Assembly (NCBI GenBank): GCA_003148945.1
Contig: QGGY01000001.1
Location: 186,001 to 250,000 of the forward strand
Direction of reading: 5' to 3'
DNA: 64,000 nucleotides
From: Murimonas intestini
GTDB taxonomy: Bacteria > Bacillota > Clostridia > Lachnospirales > Lachnospiraceae
The translations under genes were made by a program, and so were the position numbers. Numbering within the stretch: the first letter of the stretch is position 1; each line of letters opens with the position of its first letter. Positions 26,154-35,254 of this stretch are shown piece by piece. The notes under the pieces were generated by a model. That model saw only the letters and a list, made by a program, of their open reading frames with translations, was not told where the DNA came from and made no database searches.

Positions 26154-26471
26154 ATGAAAGTAAACAACATGAAAGTAAACATGAAGAAGGCTATTGGCGC
26201 TGGTGCGCTGGCATTGACATTGGCGGCAGGTGGTGGAACGATGGCGTTTGCCGCTAATAACCAAAAGGCGGAGATCCCAACCGAAGATGTAGTTGCGGAG
26301 GATGGAAATGCCGTATCTTATAGGACCGTATTTGACTATGAGAATGATTCCAGAGTAGTAAAGGAAGACAGCGTTGATGAAGCTGTCATTGCTGACAGCG
26401 GAGAGAAGTGGATACCAGAAGGCAACGATATTATAAGAGAGGAAATAAGCTATAACATGAATAGCAAATAA
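26154..26471 (+). CDS. small secreted protein linked to a two-component system
   Basis: 105 residues: signal peptide (MKKAIGAGALALTLAAGGGT, cleavage likely at AFA/AN) and an acidic mature part of about 70 residues. Start region is odd: the 15-bp unit GTAAACAACATGAAA is tandemly repeated (26145-26175), giving ATGs at 26139, 26154, 26169 and 26181; GGAGG at 26141-26145 favours 26154. No family recognised. It lies 57 bp before an OmpR-type regulator, separated by a hairpin, so it may be the sensor's ligand, target or accessory protein (inference). Confidence 0.6.
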   Translation: MKVNNMKVNMKKAIGAGALALTLAAGGGTMAFAANNQKAEIPTEDVVAEDGNAVSYRTVFDYENDSRVVKEDSVDEAVIADSGEKWIPEGNDIIREEISYNMNSK

Positions 26472-26485
26472 CTTACCAATGGGCC

Positions 26486-26503
26486 GGGGTACATAAGTAC
26501 CCC
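26486..26503 (+). terminator. hairpin between the small secreted gene and the regulator gene
   Basis: GGGGTAC / GTACCCC with ATAA loop; no strong T run follows, so it may act as attenuator or mRNA processing site. Confidence 0.45.
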
Positions 26504-26528
26504 AGCCTTACTGCATATGGAGGCAAAG

Positions 26529-27209
26529 ATGAAACTACTGCTGGTAGAAGATGAGGAAGACCTCGCTGTAATGCTCGCACGAGGGCTGCGTGGAAGAGGT
26601 TACACGGTTGAACATGCATATGATGGAGAAGAAGCCTGTTATCTCTACGGGATTGGTGGATATGATCTTGTAATACTGGACTTAAACCTGCCAAAACTGG
26701 ACGGAATCGAAGTGCTCCGCCGCATACGTGCGTGCGATCCTGCCGCGAGGGTGCTGATTCTATCCGCACGCAGCCGCATTGATGAGCGTGTACTTGGCCT
26801 GGACGCAGGTGCCAACGATTATTTAGTGAAACCCTTTGACTTTCTGGAACTGGATGCCCGTGTGCGTACTTTACTTCGTGCGGATTTTGTTCAGCGTGCT
26901 CCTATAGTGAAATGTGGCAGACTGTCGTTTGATCCTGCCGCGCGTACACTGACCTGCGATGCCGCGCCGGTACTTCTGACGAGGATGGAGATGGCAGTAT
27001 TTGAATATCTGATAAATAGACAGGGCATTGTTGTGAGTTCGGAAGAGTTGTTTGAACATATTTGGGATAGTGAGGCTGATCCATTTTCAAATACAGTAAA
27101 ACTCCATATACATGCAATCAAAAAGAAGCTGCGCGCTGCTGGTGCGGAGCGTGAATATATCGTCAATCTGCGAGGGCAGGGATATATGGTAACGGAGGAT
27201 CCTTTATGA
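26529..27209 (+). CDS. OmpR/PhoB-family response regulator
   Basis: 226 residues: receiver with Glu7-Asp8, phospho-acceptor Asp51 in LVILDLNLPKLDG, Ser in ILSAR and Lys in YLVKPFDF; winged-helix domain (about 125-222) with LTRMEMAVFEYLI and VKLHIHAIKKKLR. ATG 26529 is preferred over ATG 26517 because GGAGG sits between them. Codon use differs from the window norm: arginine is mostly CGN and GCG/GCC are frequent, suggesting acquisition from another genome. ATGA overlap with the kinase gene. Confidence 0.93.
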   Translation: MKLLLVEDEEDLAVMLARGLRGRGYTVEHAYDGEEACYLYGIGGYDLVILDLNLPKLDGIEVLRRIRACDPAARVLILSARSRIDERVLGLDAGANDYLVKPFDFLELDARVRTLLRADFVQRAPIVKCGRLSFDPAARTLTCDAAPVLLTRMEMAVFEYLINRQGIVVSSEELFEHIWDSEADPFSNTVKLHIHAIKKKLRAAGAEREYIVNLRGQGYMVTEDPL

Positions 27210-28417
27210 AAACACGTGTGACTTTGCGTATGCGTATTACCTTACTGACTGGTGCGGTCATTGCTGTAGTGGCTGTACTGCTTACATTATCCTCCATGCT
27301 TAATGCCCGCCAGGGACTATATGATTTTAGTGGCGTTGCACGTCAGATCATCGCAGAAGATCAGGCGTCTCAAGGAAATGCTGTGGGTGAGGATAAAGAA
27401 ACAACATCATCCCAGCACGCACCGGGGACTATTCCAGATACACAAAAGAAGATACTTACTCCCAACCGGGATACCTTGATCACGCAAGCGGAAAGTGACG
27501 TGAGACAACAGTTCAACTTGCTCAGTATTGGCTGTTTATTGAGTGCAGTTATATTCGGCATGGTGATGGCGTATCTGTTGGCAGGACGTGCGCTCATACC
27601 CGTACACCGGCTCAGCCGGGCGGCAAGCGAAGTCAGTGCCAGTAATATGAACTTCCGTCTGGAATCGACAGATGTGCCTGATGATATTGGAAGCCTGATT
27701 AATGCATTTAATTCCATGCTTGACCGGCTCGAAAATGCTTTTGAGAGTCAAAAACGATTTTCTTCAAATGTGGCGCATGAACTGAAAACACCTCTTGCAA
27801 CAATGAAAATGAGTCTTCAGGTAGCCCAGCTTGAAAATAATGATCCGGAAAATGTTCCATTTTTTGCGGCCACAGAACGCAGCGTAGACAGGCTTGCGGG
27901 GGTAGTTACCAGCTTGCTTGCTCTGACCGATGATTCCCCTGTTGAGCTTTGTGATAAAGTTGTTCCTTCTTTATTGCTGTTAAAGGCTGCGGATGATCTT
28001 CAGACACTCTATGCCGAAAAAAAACTGCATATAGAAAGCGCTTTTAAAGCCGGGGAGATTACAGTGATGGGAAATATCCGTCTTGTGCAGCAGCTTATAA
28101 ACAATTTGGTGGAGAATGCAATGAAGTACACTCCACCCAGCGGTACAATATGCCTTACAACGGAACTCTCTGAGGACACTTTTCGCATCATGGTTGCGGA
28201 CAATGGTCCCGGCATACCGGAAGATGAGCTGAAACATATATTTGAGCCATTCTACAGTATCGATCCCTCCCGGTCCCGTAAACTTGGCGGTGCAGGTCTC
28301 GGCCTCTCCATAGCGCGTATGGTGTCTCAAAAACATGGCTGGATTCTGGAGGCTGAAAATACCGGCACCTGCGGGACACTTTTTTCGATTGTAATACCTG
28401 CTCAGCAAATATTGTAG
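27206..28417 (+). CDS. sensor histidine kinase with HAMP domain
   Basis: 403 residues: TM1 (about 11-30), an extracytoplasmic loop of roughly 75 residues (31-105), TM2 (106-126), HAMP (127-180), His191 in VAHELKTPLATMK, N-box LVENAMKYTPP, G-boxes ADNGPGIPED and GGAGLGLSIARM. Forms a coupled pair with the regulator (ATGA). Same CGN-rich codon use as the regulator. The preceding small secreted protein is a candidate partner for the sensor loop. Confidence 0.93.
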   Translation: MKTRVTLRMRITLLTGAVIAVVAVLLTLSSMLNARQGLYDFSGVARQIIAEDQASQGNAVGEDKETTSSQHAPGTIPDTQKKILTPNRDTLITQAESDVRQQFNLLSIGCLLSAVIFGMVMAYLLAGRALIPVHRLSRAASEVSASNMNFRLESTDVPDDIGSLINAFNSMLDRLENAFESQKRFSSNVAHELKTPLATMKMSLQVAQLENNDPENVPFFAATERSVDRLAGVVTSLLALTDDSPVELCDKVVPSLLLLKAADDLQTLYAEKKLHIESAFKAGEITVMGNIRLVQQLINNLVENAMKYTPPSGTICLTTELSEDTFRIMVADNGPGIPEDELKHIFEPFYSIDPSRSRKLGGAGLGLSIARMVSQKHGWILEAENTGTCGTLFSIVIPAQQIL

Positions 28418-28735
28418 AAAGACTGGCGCTGCTTTCCTGCACATCTTGCAAAGTGTACTGCATCCTTCAGCGCACAGATCGTTCATTTTACATGATTTAC
28501 GATACATGGTACAGAAGTATATCCTGCATCCGCTTTAATTTTCAGTAAGTCTTTTCTCAATAACAATGTGCTGTTCTAATGTTAAATATTTCTGATTGCC
28601 TTTATTACTCATAGATATCTCCAATCTGCACAGACAGGCAATCAGCTGCATATACATTATATGGAAAGATACTTAAAGAGTTAAAATAGGTAATTATGCA
28701 CAAAAATCTTTTCGCTTTTTTTGTGTTTTCTGCTC
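28418..28735. other. gap before the rhamnosidase promoter
   Basis: About 318 bp without a gene. A perfect 10-bp inverted repeat CTGATTGCCT (28592-28601) / AGGCAATCAG (28636-28645) is the only marked structure; it could be a weak terminator for the kinase gene. Confidence 0.4.
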
Positions 28736-28785
28736 TTGACGACAAATAGAATATAGCGTAGGATAAAATCATGAAAAGCATTTCA
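28736..28785 (+). promoter_or_regulatory. promoter and LacI-type operator of the rhamnosidase gene (site 1)
   Basis: TTGACG (28736-28741), 17-bp spacer, TAGGAT (28759-28764); operator TGAAAAGCATTTCA at 28772-28785 covers the expected transcription start, so binding should block initiation. The identical 14-mer recurs at 40455-40468 and, reversed, at 31725-31738. Confidence 0.75.
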
Positions 28786-28808
28786 TTGATAAGAGAAGGA
28801 GGAATGCT

Positions 28809-31445
28809 ATGGAGCAAAATGGATTGGGGAGTCTGTCAGGGCAAGCTGAGTGTATACTGTGCGGATATGGTAAAGGGTATCCGGATGCTCTTACAGGTAC
28901 GCTGGAATTTTCATGGGAAGTCCGGGGATTGTATGGTAAGCAGGATGCATATCGTCTTAAGGTGTGGAAACAGGGGGAAAATGAACTGGTTTGGGACAGT
29001 GGCTGGAATTGGAGCAGTACTCAGACAGGAGTCAGCTATGAGGGAAAGCCCTTTGTAAGTAATTGTGATTATGAGGCGGAAGTATCTGTTAAGATATCAG
29101 GAGATCTGCAGAGCAGCGGACGTGTCAGGTTTTCTACAGGATTTCTGAAACGCGCCGAATGGAAAGCTGTGTGGCTGAAGCAGCATGAAGCAGCTGGTAC
29201 CTCAGCGCCCATGTTCAGGAGGGAATTTATAGCTGAGAACATTCCTAAGAGGGCCAGGCTGTTTATCAGCGGGCTGGGATACTACGAGGCTTATTTGAAC
29301 GGAAAAAGGGTAGGGGACCATATATTGGATCCTGCATGGACAGATTTTGATAAAAGGATTAGCTATGTGGCTTATGATGTGAAGGAGATGCTCCTGGAGG
29401 GTAAAAATGTGATAGGAATCCTTCTGGGACATGGCTGGTACGGTGGTCTCAAAAAAGTGCTTGATCCCTGCTTTACAATGCGGCTGATCATGGAATTTGA
29501 AAATGGAAGCATTTCAGAAGTGAGCAGCGGCAGTACCAGGGGATGGTTATGTACAAGCAGCGGACCAATAAGAGAAGAATCTATCTATGACGGGGAGCTT
29601 TACGATGCAAGGGACGAGATGGCAGGCTGGAGCACACGTGAATATCACATCCCGCATAATGGAAGCTGGCTGACGCCGCTTGTCGCTGAACCACCTGAGG
29701 GGCTCCTGGAGCCGCAGGATCTGGAACCCATACGAGCTGTCAAAATCTTAGATCCGGCTTTAGTTACGCATATGGAAGATGGGACAGACGTGGTGGATTT
29801 TGGATGCAATATTGCCGGTGTGGTACGGATTAATATCCGGGAACCAGAAGGTACAAAGATTGTAATCACACATGCAGAGATCCTGGATAGGAGAGGCAGG
29901 CCTAACAGAAAGAATCTCAGGAAAGCAAAGGCGTGTGATACCTACATTTCCCCTGGAAACCCGGCAGTTTATCAGCCAAGGTTTACTTATCATGGATTTA
30001 GGTATGTACAGGTGGAGGGACTGTCGGAAGCACTGCGGCCAGAAGATATAAAGGCTGTGGTACTCAGATCAGATGTGGCAGTCAGGAGCCGATTTGAATG
30101 TTCAGACTCTCTTGTAAACAGGATTCAGGAGATGTGTTTTCAGACAGAGAGCAATAATCTGCATGGTGTTCCAACAGACTGTCCTCAGAGAGATGAGAGG
30201 CAGGGATGGCTCAATGACTTGACAGTCAGGGCGGAGGAAGCTGTATATAATTTTGAAATGGCCCGTTTTTTTGGAAAGTATGCCCAGGATATAGCAGATA
30301 CCCAAGGCAAGAGTTCCGGAGCCATAAAGGATACAGCCCCTTACCTCATGTGCGGCAAAGCGCCGGCGGATCCAGTGTGCAGCAGTTACTTAAATCTTCC
30401 CTGGCTGATTTATGAACATTACGGAATAAAGAGCATACTGCAGCGCTTCTATCCGGGGCTGGCCCGCTGGACAAAATATCTTCAGGATTCGGCGGAGAAC
30501 GGAATCGTTCGCTGGGGGTATTACGGAGACTGGGCTTCACCTATTACAGAAAGTGATAAAAGCAGCTATGGGGCTGGGGCAGTTTCTAAGAATACACCGA
30601 TAGCCCTGATGTCTACAGGTTTTCTATATTATAATCAGAAACTGCTTGAGAAAATAGCCCTGATAACCGGCAAAGCTTCAGAATCAGAAAAATGGGGGCG
30701 TGCGGCCCAACGGACGAAGTTAGCTTTAAACAGAGAATTTTATAATAAGGAAAAGGGATATTACGCAACAGGAAGCCAGGGAGCAAATGTTTTTATGCTT
30801 TATCTGGGGGTGGTTTTGGAGGAAGAAAGAGAGAGAGTCCTGAAAAATCTGGAAAAAGATATAAAGGCCCACAGAGTGCATCTGACAACAGGCAATATCT
30901 GTACTAAATATTTGCCGGAGGTGCTGGCGGATAATGGAAGAATAGATTTGGCCTATGCTCTGGTGACGCAGACAACATATCCCAGCTGGGGGTACATGCT
31001 TTCTAAGGGTGCTACGACTGCATGGGAGCGCTGGGAATATGTAGATCATGGGTGGCAGCTGGAGATGGCATCTCATGACCATCCAATGTACGCTACGATA
31101 AGTGCCTGGTTTTATAAATATTTGCTGGGTATCCAGCCGCTGGAAGCAGGATTTGGCACTTTTCAGGTCAGGCCATATTTCCCGATAGGCTTGAAATGGG
31201 CCCGGGGAAATGTACATACGGTTAGAGGAATGATTGAGGTGTCATGGGAGAAAAAAGACATATGCCGGGATGGACAGAAGCAGCTTATTCAGGTAGAAAT
31301 CAAGGTTCCGTTTAACTCGAAGTGCAGTTTTTCACTGTCAGAAGCAGAAGGAGAAATCATGGCGGATGGAGAGATTGGCTCAAGAGTTATGGAGCTGGAT
31401 TCCGGAGTGCATAATATATCCATATTTTTACCACAGAATAGGTAA
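28809..31445 (+). CDS. GH78 alpha-L-rhamnosidase
   Basis: 878 residues, no signal peptide, so it acts on imported rhamnosides. Order: N-terminal beta domain (about 1-125), Bac_rhamnosid_N (LFISGLGYYEAYLNGKRVGD, about 155-330), concanavalin-like domain (VVDFGCNIAGVVRINI, YHGFRYVQVEG), six-hairpin catalytic domain with DCPQRDERQGW and GWLNDLTVRAEEA, then TTAWERWE and the C-terminal domain. Family GH78 is clear; linkage specificity (flavonoid, pectin or glycan) is not. RBS AGGAGG, ATG 28809. Preceded by operator site 1 of the local LacI regulator. Confidence 0.95.
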   Translation: MEQNGLGSLSGQAECILCGYGKGYPDALTGTLEFSWEVRGLYGKQDAYRLKVWKQGENELVWDSGWNWSSTQTGVSYEGKPFVSNCDYEAEVSVKISGDLQSSGRVRFSTGFLKRAEWKAVWLKQHEAAGTSAPMFRREFIAENIPKRARLFISGLGYYEAYLNGKRVGDHILDPAWTDFDKRISYVAYDVKEMLLEGKNVIGILLGHGWYGGLKKVLDPCFTMRLIMEFENGSISEVSSGSTRGWLCTSSGPIREESIYDGELYDARDEMAGWSTREYHIPHNGSWLTPLVAEPPEGLLEPQDLEPIRAVKILDPALVTHMEDGTDVVDFGCNIAGVVRINIREPEGTKIVITHAEILDRRGRPNRKNLRKAKACDTYISPGNPAVYQPRFTYHGFRYVQVEGLSEALRPEDIKAVVLRSDVAVRSRFECSDSLVNRIQEMCFQTESNNLHGVPTDCPQRDERQGWLNDLTVRAEEAVYNFEMARFFGKYAQDIADTQGKSSGAIKDTAPYLMCGKAPADPVCSSYLNLPWLIYEHYGIKSILQRFYPGLARWTKYLQDSAENGIVRWGYYGDWASPITESDKSSYGAGAVSKNTPIALMSTGFLYYNQKLLEKIALITGKASESEKWGRAAQRTKLALNREFYNKEKGYYATGSQGANVFMLYLGVVLEEERERVLKNLEKDIKAHRVHLTTGNICTKYLPEVLADNGRIDLAYALVTQTTYPSWGYMLSKGATTAWERWEYVDHGWQLEMASHDHPMYATISAWFYKYLLGIQPLEAGFGTFQVRPYFPIGLKWARGNVHTVRGMIEVSWEKKDICRDGQKQLIQVEIKVPFNSKCSFSLSEAEGEIMADGEIGSRVMELDSGVHNISIFLPQNR

Positions 31446-31567
31446 AGCCTGTACAGGCTTTATTTGAAATATTAAAACTGGAGTTTGACCGGCAGGTAAG
31501 TATGCTGGATTGCTTACCTGGGTAAACTCCATGGAGGAGAAGATGGTAACAAGAATCCTTTATTGAG

Positions 31568-31706
31568 AATGATCACGTAACTGCCATGCAGGAAGCGGTA
31601 GAGTAACCTCTATAGTCAGGGTCACCGCAGAATAGCGTATCTGGATGCGCTGGAGGCTATAAAAGAGAGGGGGGCTGCAGGGATTAGGAAGCAGAAAAGA
31701 ATTTAA
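31568..31706 (+). pseudogene. vestige of a LacI-family regulator gene
   Basis: In the 337-bp gap after the rhamnosidase, one frame reads NDHVTAMQEAVE then stops (31568-31606); a second frame resumes YSQGHRRIAYLDALEAIKER (31611-31670). Together they match the LacI-type effector-domain stretch around the GHRRIAY strand. About 45 codons survive. A different protein from the intact regulator at 39371. Confidence 0.5.
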
Positions 31707-31724
31707 TATTTTTTTACCGTATCA

Positions 31725-31738
31725 TGAAATGCTTTTCA
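31725..31738. promoter_or_regulatory. LacI-type operator (site 2)
   Basis: TGAAATGCTTTTCA, the exact reverse complement of sites 1 and 3, 45 bp before the binding-protein start and over the likely -35 region. Confidence 0.72.
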
Positions 31739-31782
31739 TTGGAACGTTTGATTATAAAATGATTTAGTAAAGGAGAATAGGT

Positions 31783-33417
31783 ATGAGAAAAAACAGATTA
31801 TTAACTGGAATATTGGCGGGAACAATGGTATTAACAACACTGACAGGATTTAGTGGCGCAGGAAAGCAGGAGACATATACAGAAGCTGCTAAGAAGGTCA
31901 ATGATATAGGAAAGGTAAAAGCTTCATCTGGCAGCCCGGCATGGGATACTTCCAGGGAAGATACGGTTACGGTGTCTGTCATCAATAACTTTTACACTGC
32001 CGGGGAGAAAAAGCTGGCAGAGGATTATATGGCGCTTCATCCTGAGACAAAGGTTGTAATTGACGTCATTTCTGACAATGATGCATATACCACTAAAATG
32101 ATGACATCTATGAGTGATGACAGGGCCAATGCTCCTGATATAGTGCATGGGAATTTTCTGGCAATGGCTGTATCGAACGATAATATGGGGATCGCAGCAG
32201 AAAAAGGATATATTTATGATTTAACAGAAATGCTTGACGAGGAGAATCCGTATAATGAGGGCAAGCTTGTGAGGGATGTATTTACAGAGGATGATTTGGC
32301 ACTTGTACTGAGCAGTTCAGGCGGAAAATATAATACATTTCTTCCATTTGATAAGATTGGGTTCGCATTTTTTTACAATAAAGGGATATTCGAAGATAAT
32401 GGTCTGACAGTACCTGAAACATTCGAAGAGCTTACAGACGTATGCGAGAAACTGCAGGAAGCAGGGTATGATGTACCGCTGTCTGCAGGTGGGGAAAGCT
32501 ATCGTCTGCTGGACTCCTTCGCGGACTGCATATACCGGGCTGATGTCTATCCGCAGGTATTGATCCAGCCCGGGGATGCACTTTGGGATGAGGCCACTAT
32601 GTCGGCAAATAAAGACTTCAAGTTTGATGAGGGCAATCTGTATTGTGACCAGCTGACTGTGTTTAGTGATGAACGTGAGATGGCTTTTGCAAGGGAAAAT
32701 GGATATAACACAGAAAAAAATAAAGCTATGTGGACAGAGTTCCAGAAAATTGCACGCTTTTTCCCGGACAACTGGATCTCAGCCGACAGTACGCAGGCAA
32801 TTACTGATTTTGAATCCCAGATGGCACCAATACTTTTCCAGGCCAGCTATAATGCCGGAAATATCCTTGCGGACACAAATGCTCTTCCGGATGATATGAA
32901 ATTTGAATGGGCTACTTTCCAGATCGACTCCTTTGAAAACACACCAGATTATTTTACTGGAAAAATACGTGGATACTGGAATTTTGGCAATATCATGAGC
33001 ATTGTTAAAAAAGATGATACAGACCATATGGAACGTGTTAAAGACTTTTATAAATTTTGGTATTCACCAAATGGGGCACAGACATGTTTTGAAGAGACTT
33101 TAAATAATGGTAACTATATCCAGGGGCCATGTGTAATTGAAGGCGTCGTCTTAAGTGACAATCTGCAGCAGGTTCTTGCAGGCTTTGAGCCGGTAGCTCC
33201 ATCTAAAGACGGAAACTGGGTAACTGGTTTTTCACGCGTGACGCAGGCAGACCTGCCGGCTTTTAACGGTCTGATCAACAAACTTTCTGAAGAAAAAATT
33301 GATATGGACAGCTTTATGGATGAAATGTCCGGATTATATGATAATTATGTGAATGATGCCATAAGCAGGAATGGATACGACCTGGATCCTGCCACAGCAG
33401 ATACACCTAAAGAATGA
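31783..33417 (+). CDS. extracellular sugar-binding protein of ABC importer (rhamnoside locus)
   Basis: 544 residues, large family-1 solute-binding protein. Signal segment MRKNRLLTGILAGTMVLTT is followed by LTGF where a lipobox LTGC is expected (Phe23, codon TTT; one base from TGT), so the usual lipid anchor seems lost. The rest is complete: VTVSVINNFYTAGEKKLAEDY, PDIVHGNFLAMAV, GFAFFYNKGIFEDNGLTVPE and an intact C-terminus. Heads the importer operon: two permeases and a GH106-like hydrolase follow. No ATPase gene is present; such importers commonly share a housekeeping MsmK-type ATPase. RBS AAAGGAG. Operator site 2 lies upstream. Confidence 0.9.
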   Translation: MRKNRLLTGILAGTMVLTTLTGFSGAGKQETYTEAAKKVNDIGKVKASSGSPAWDTSREDTVTVSVINNFYTAGEKKLAEDYMALHPETKVVIDVISDNDAYTTKMMTSMSDDRANAPDIVHGNFLAMAVSNDNMGIAAEKGYIYDLTEMLDEENPYNEGKLVRDVFTEDDLALVLSSSGGKYNTFLPFDKIGFAFFYNKGIFEDNGLTVPETFEELTDVCEKLQEAGYDVPLSAGGESYRLLDSFADCIYRADVYPQVLIQPGDALWDEATMSANKDFKFDEGNLYCDQLTVFSDEREMAFARENGYNTEKNKAMWTEFQKIARFFPDNWISADSTQAITDFESQMAPILFQASYNAGNILADTNALPDDMKFEWATFQIDSFENTPDYFTGKIRGYWNFGNIMSIVKKDDTDHMERVKDFYKFWYSPNGAQTCFEETLNNGNYIQGPCVIEGVVLSDNLQQVLAGFEPVAPSKDGNWVTGFSRVTQADLPAFNGLINKLSEEKIDMDSFMDEMSGLYDNYVNDAISRNGYDLDPATADTPKE

Positions 33418-33533
33418 TGCATTACGGACAAACAGGATTTGCCTGTTTAAGGCGGCAAATAATCTGCCGGGGAAAAACCCCGGCAGGACAGTTTGTCTGG
33501 CGTCGCCGAAGTGTTACAAGGAGGTGAATAATA

Positions 33534-34415
33534 ATGAAGAAGTCTCTGGGGTCAAAAATGTTACCCTATCTGTTTATCCTGCCCACATTGGTGCTGATGG
33601 TTATTTTTTCTTATTATGCTATCATAAATGCCATTTATACATCGTTTACAGATTCAGTTTATGGTACCACATCAGCATTTGTGGGGCTCGAAAACTATGC
33701 CAGGGCATTTCAGGATAAGATTTTTCTGACTTCATTTATCAATCAATTGCTGCTGACTGCAGCAGCAGTTTTTAACAGCGTATTTTTTCCGCTGCTGGCT
33801 TCTGAACTTCTGTTTTTTGTGAAACATTCAAAGCTGGCTAATATTATTAAAACATTATTTGTTGTTCCTATGATGGTTCCTACAATTATTACAATTTTTA
33901 TCTGGAAATATCTTTATAATCCTAATTTCGGAATCAACACTATCCTGCGCAGGATGGGACTGAAAAGTCTGGCCCATAACTGGCTGAATGATGAGACTAC
34001 AGCATTGCTGTGTATTATATTGATTGGCTTCCCCTTTATTTCCTGCATGTATTTTTTGATTATGCACAATGGACTCAATATGATCAGCGGAGAACTGTAT
34101 GAGGCAGCGCTGGTGGATGGGGCCACACCCATGCAGGTGGTACGTTTTATACACGTCCCTAATCTGAAACCTTATATTAATACAATTGTCACTTTGTCGC
34201 TGATAAACAGCCTGTCGGGGTTCGGCCTTGTGGCCGCAACAACGAATGGGAGCCCGGGATACTCTACTATGATTCCGGCACTGTATATGTACAAGATTGC
34301 CTTTGGGGACGGAAAGTTTGGTTATGCTTCAGCATGCGGCTGTGTGTTGTTTATCGTTATTATTATTCTGACACTGGCATCCAGAAAGTTTTTTGGAAAT
34401 AAGGAGGGCGCATGA
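33534..34415 (+). CDS. ABC sugar permease, MalF/UgpA type
   Basis: 293 residues, six helices. EAA loop LYEAALVDGATPMQVVRFIH (about 183-202) contacts the ATPase. RBS AAGGAGGTG. It sits 116 bp after the binding-protein gene; a short GC stem (GCCGGGG/CCCCGGC, about 33463-33484) in that gap may be a processing or partial-termination hairpin that raises binding-protein dose. ATGA overlap with the second permease. Confidence 0.92.
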   Translation: MKKSLGSKMLPYLFILPTLVLMVIFSYYAIINAIYTSFTDSVYGTTSAFVGLENYARAFQDKIFLTSFINQLLLTAAAVFNSVFFPLLASELLFFVKHSKLANIIKTLFVVPMMVPTIITIFIWKYLYNPNFGINTILRRMGLKSLAHNWLNDETTALLCIILIGFPFISCMYFLIMHNGLNMISGELYEAALVDGATPMQVVRFIHVPNLKPYINTIVTLSLINSLSGFGLVAATTNGSPGYSTMIPALYMYKIAFGDGKFGYASACGCVLFIVIIILTLASRKFFGNKEGA

Positions 34416-35254
34416 AAATGAAAAAAAGGAGAATGAGCGGACCGGGGGTTTTCCTAAGCAGAGGATTGCTGGCAGTTCTGCTTGTGCTGTGTTTCCTTCC
34501 AATTATGATTATGTTAAATATGTCTGTAAAACAGCACGTGATGATTGCAAATGATTTCTGGGGGCTGCCGCGTTCCTTTTACTGGACAAATTATATGAAG
34601 GCATGGAAATTTATACTCCGGCCTATCATGAACTCCATCCTGGTGTGCGGTATATCACTTGTATTGATCCTCATTGTAGTCTCTCTTTCCGGGTTTGCGT
34701 TTGGCAAAATGGATTTTAAGGGACGCCGTGTGCTGTATATGCTTGTTCTTGCTGTTATGATGATCCCCTATACACTTCAGATCATCCCCACCTACAATAT
34801 TGTTTCCGGGATGCATCTGCTGAATACATACTGGGCTCTGATTATCCCGTATGTGTCAGGCCAGCAGATATTCGGTATCATACTTGCTGAATCATTTTAC
34901 AGAGAACTTCCAGTGGACATGTTTGAAGCGGCCAGGATAGATGGTGCAGGAGAGGGGTATTCATTTCTGCACATCGCCCTTCCTCTGTCCAAGCCAATCC
35001 TGGCAACTGTAGGAATCACATCTGTAGTCGCTATGTATAATGACTACATATGGCCCACTGTGGCTATGACGGGAGGGGACGAAATAAAGACATTCTGTCA
35101 GATTGTCTTTAACAATGCCGCGGGAAAAGGGTCCAATGATATGGGGCTTTTGGCGGCAGCATTTGTGATTGGGACAGTACCGCTGCTTATCGCGGTGTCC
35201 AGCTGCATGAAATACTATGTACAGGGAATGATCGTGGGGGCCGTTAAGGGATGA
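34412..35254 (+). CDS. ABC sugar permease, MalG type
   Basis: 280 residues with six helices and EAA loop MFEAARIDGAGEGYSFLHIA (about 170-189). ATG 34412 overlaps the previous stop (ATGA); a second ATG two codons later (34418) is possible. Ends in ATGA with the following hydrolase gene. Forms the membrane pore with the MalF-type permease for a rhamnose-containing oligosaccharide (inferred from neighbours). Confidence 0.92.
   Translation: MKMKKRRMSGPGVFLSRGLLAVLLVLCFLPIMIMLNMSVKQHVMIANDFWGLPRSFYWTNYMKAWKFILRPIMNSILVCGISLVLILIVVSLSGFAFGKMDFKGRRVLYMLVLAVMMIPYTLQIIPTYNIVSGMHLLNTYWALIIPYVSGQQIFGIILAESFYRELPVDMFEAARIDGAGEGYSFLHIALPLSKPILATVGITSVVAMYNDYIWPTVAMTGGDEIKTFCQIVFNNAAGKGSNDMGLLAAAFVIGTVPLLIAVSSCMKYYVQGMIVGAVKG

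Noticed and set aside
27980-28507. 175-codon minus-strand frame at the end of the second histidine kinase
   Set aside because: Antisense to the HATPase domain; no motif or RBS.
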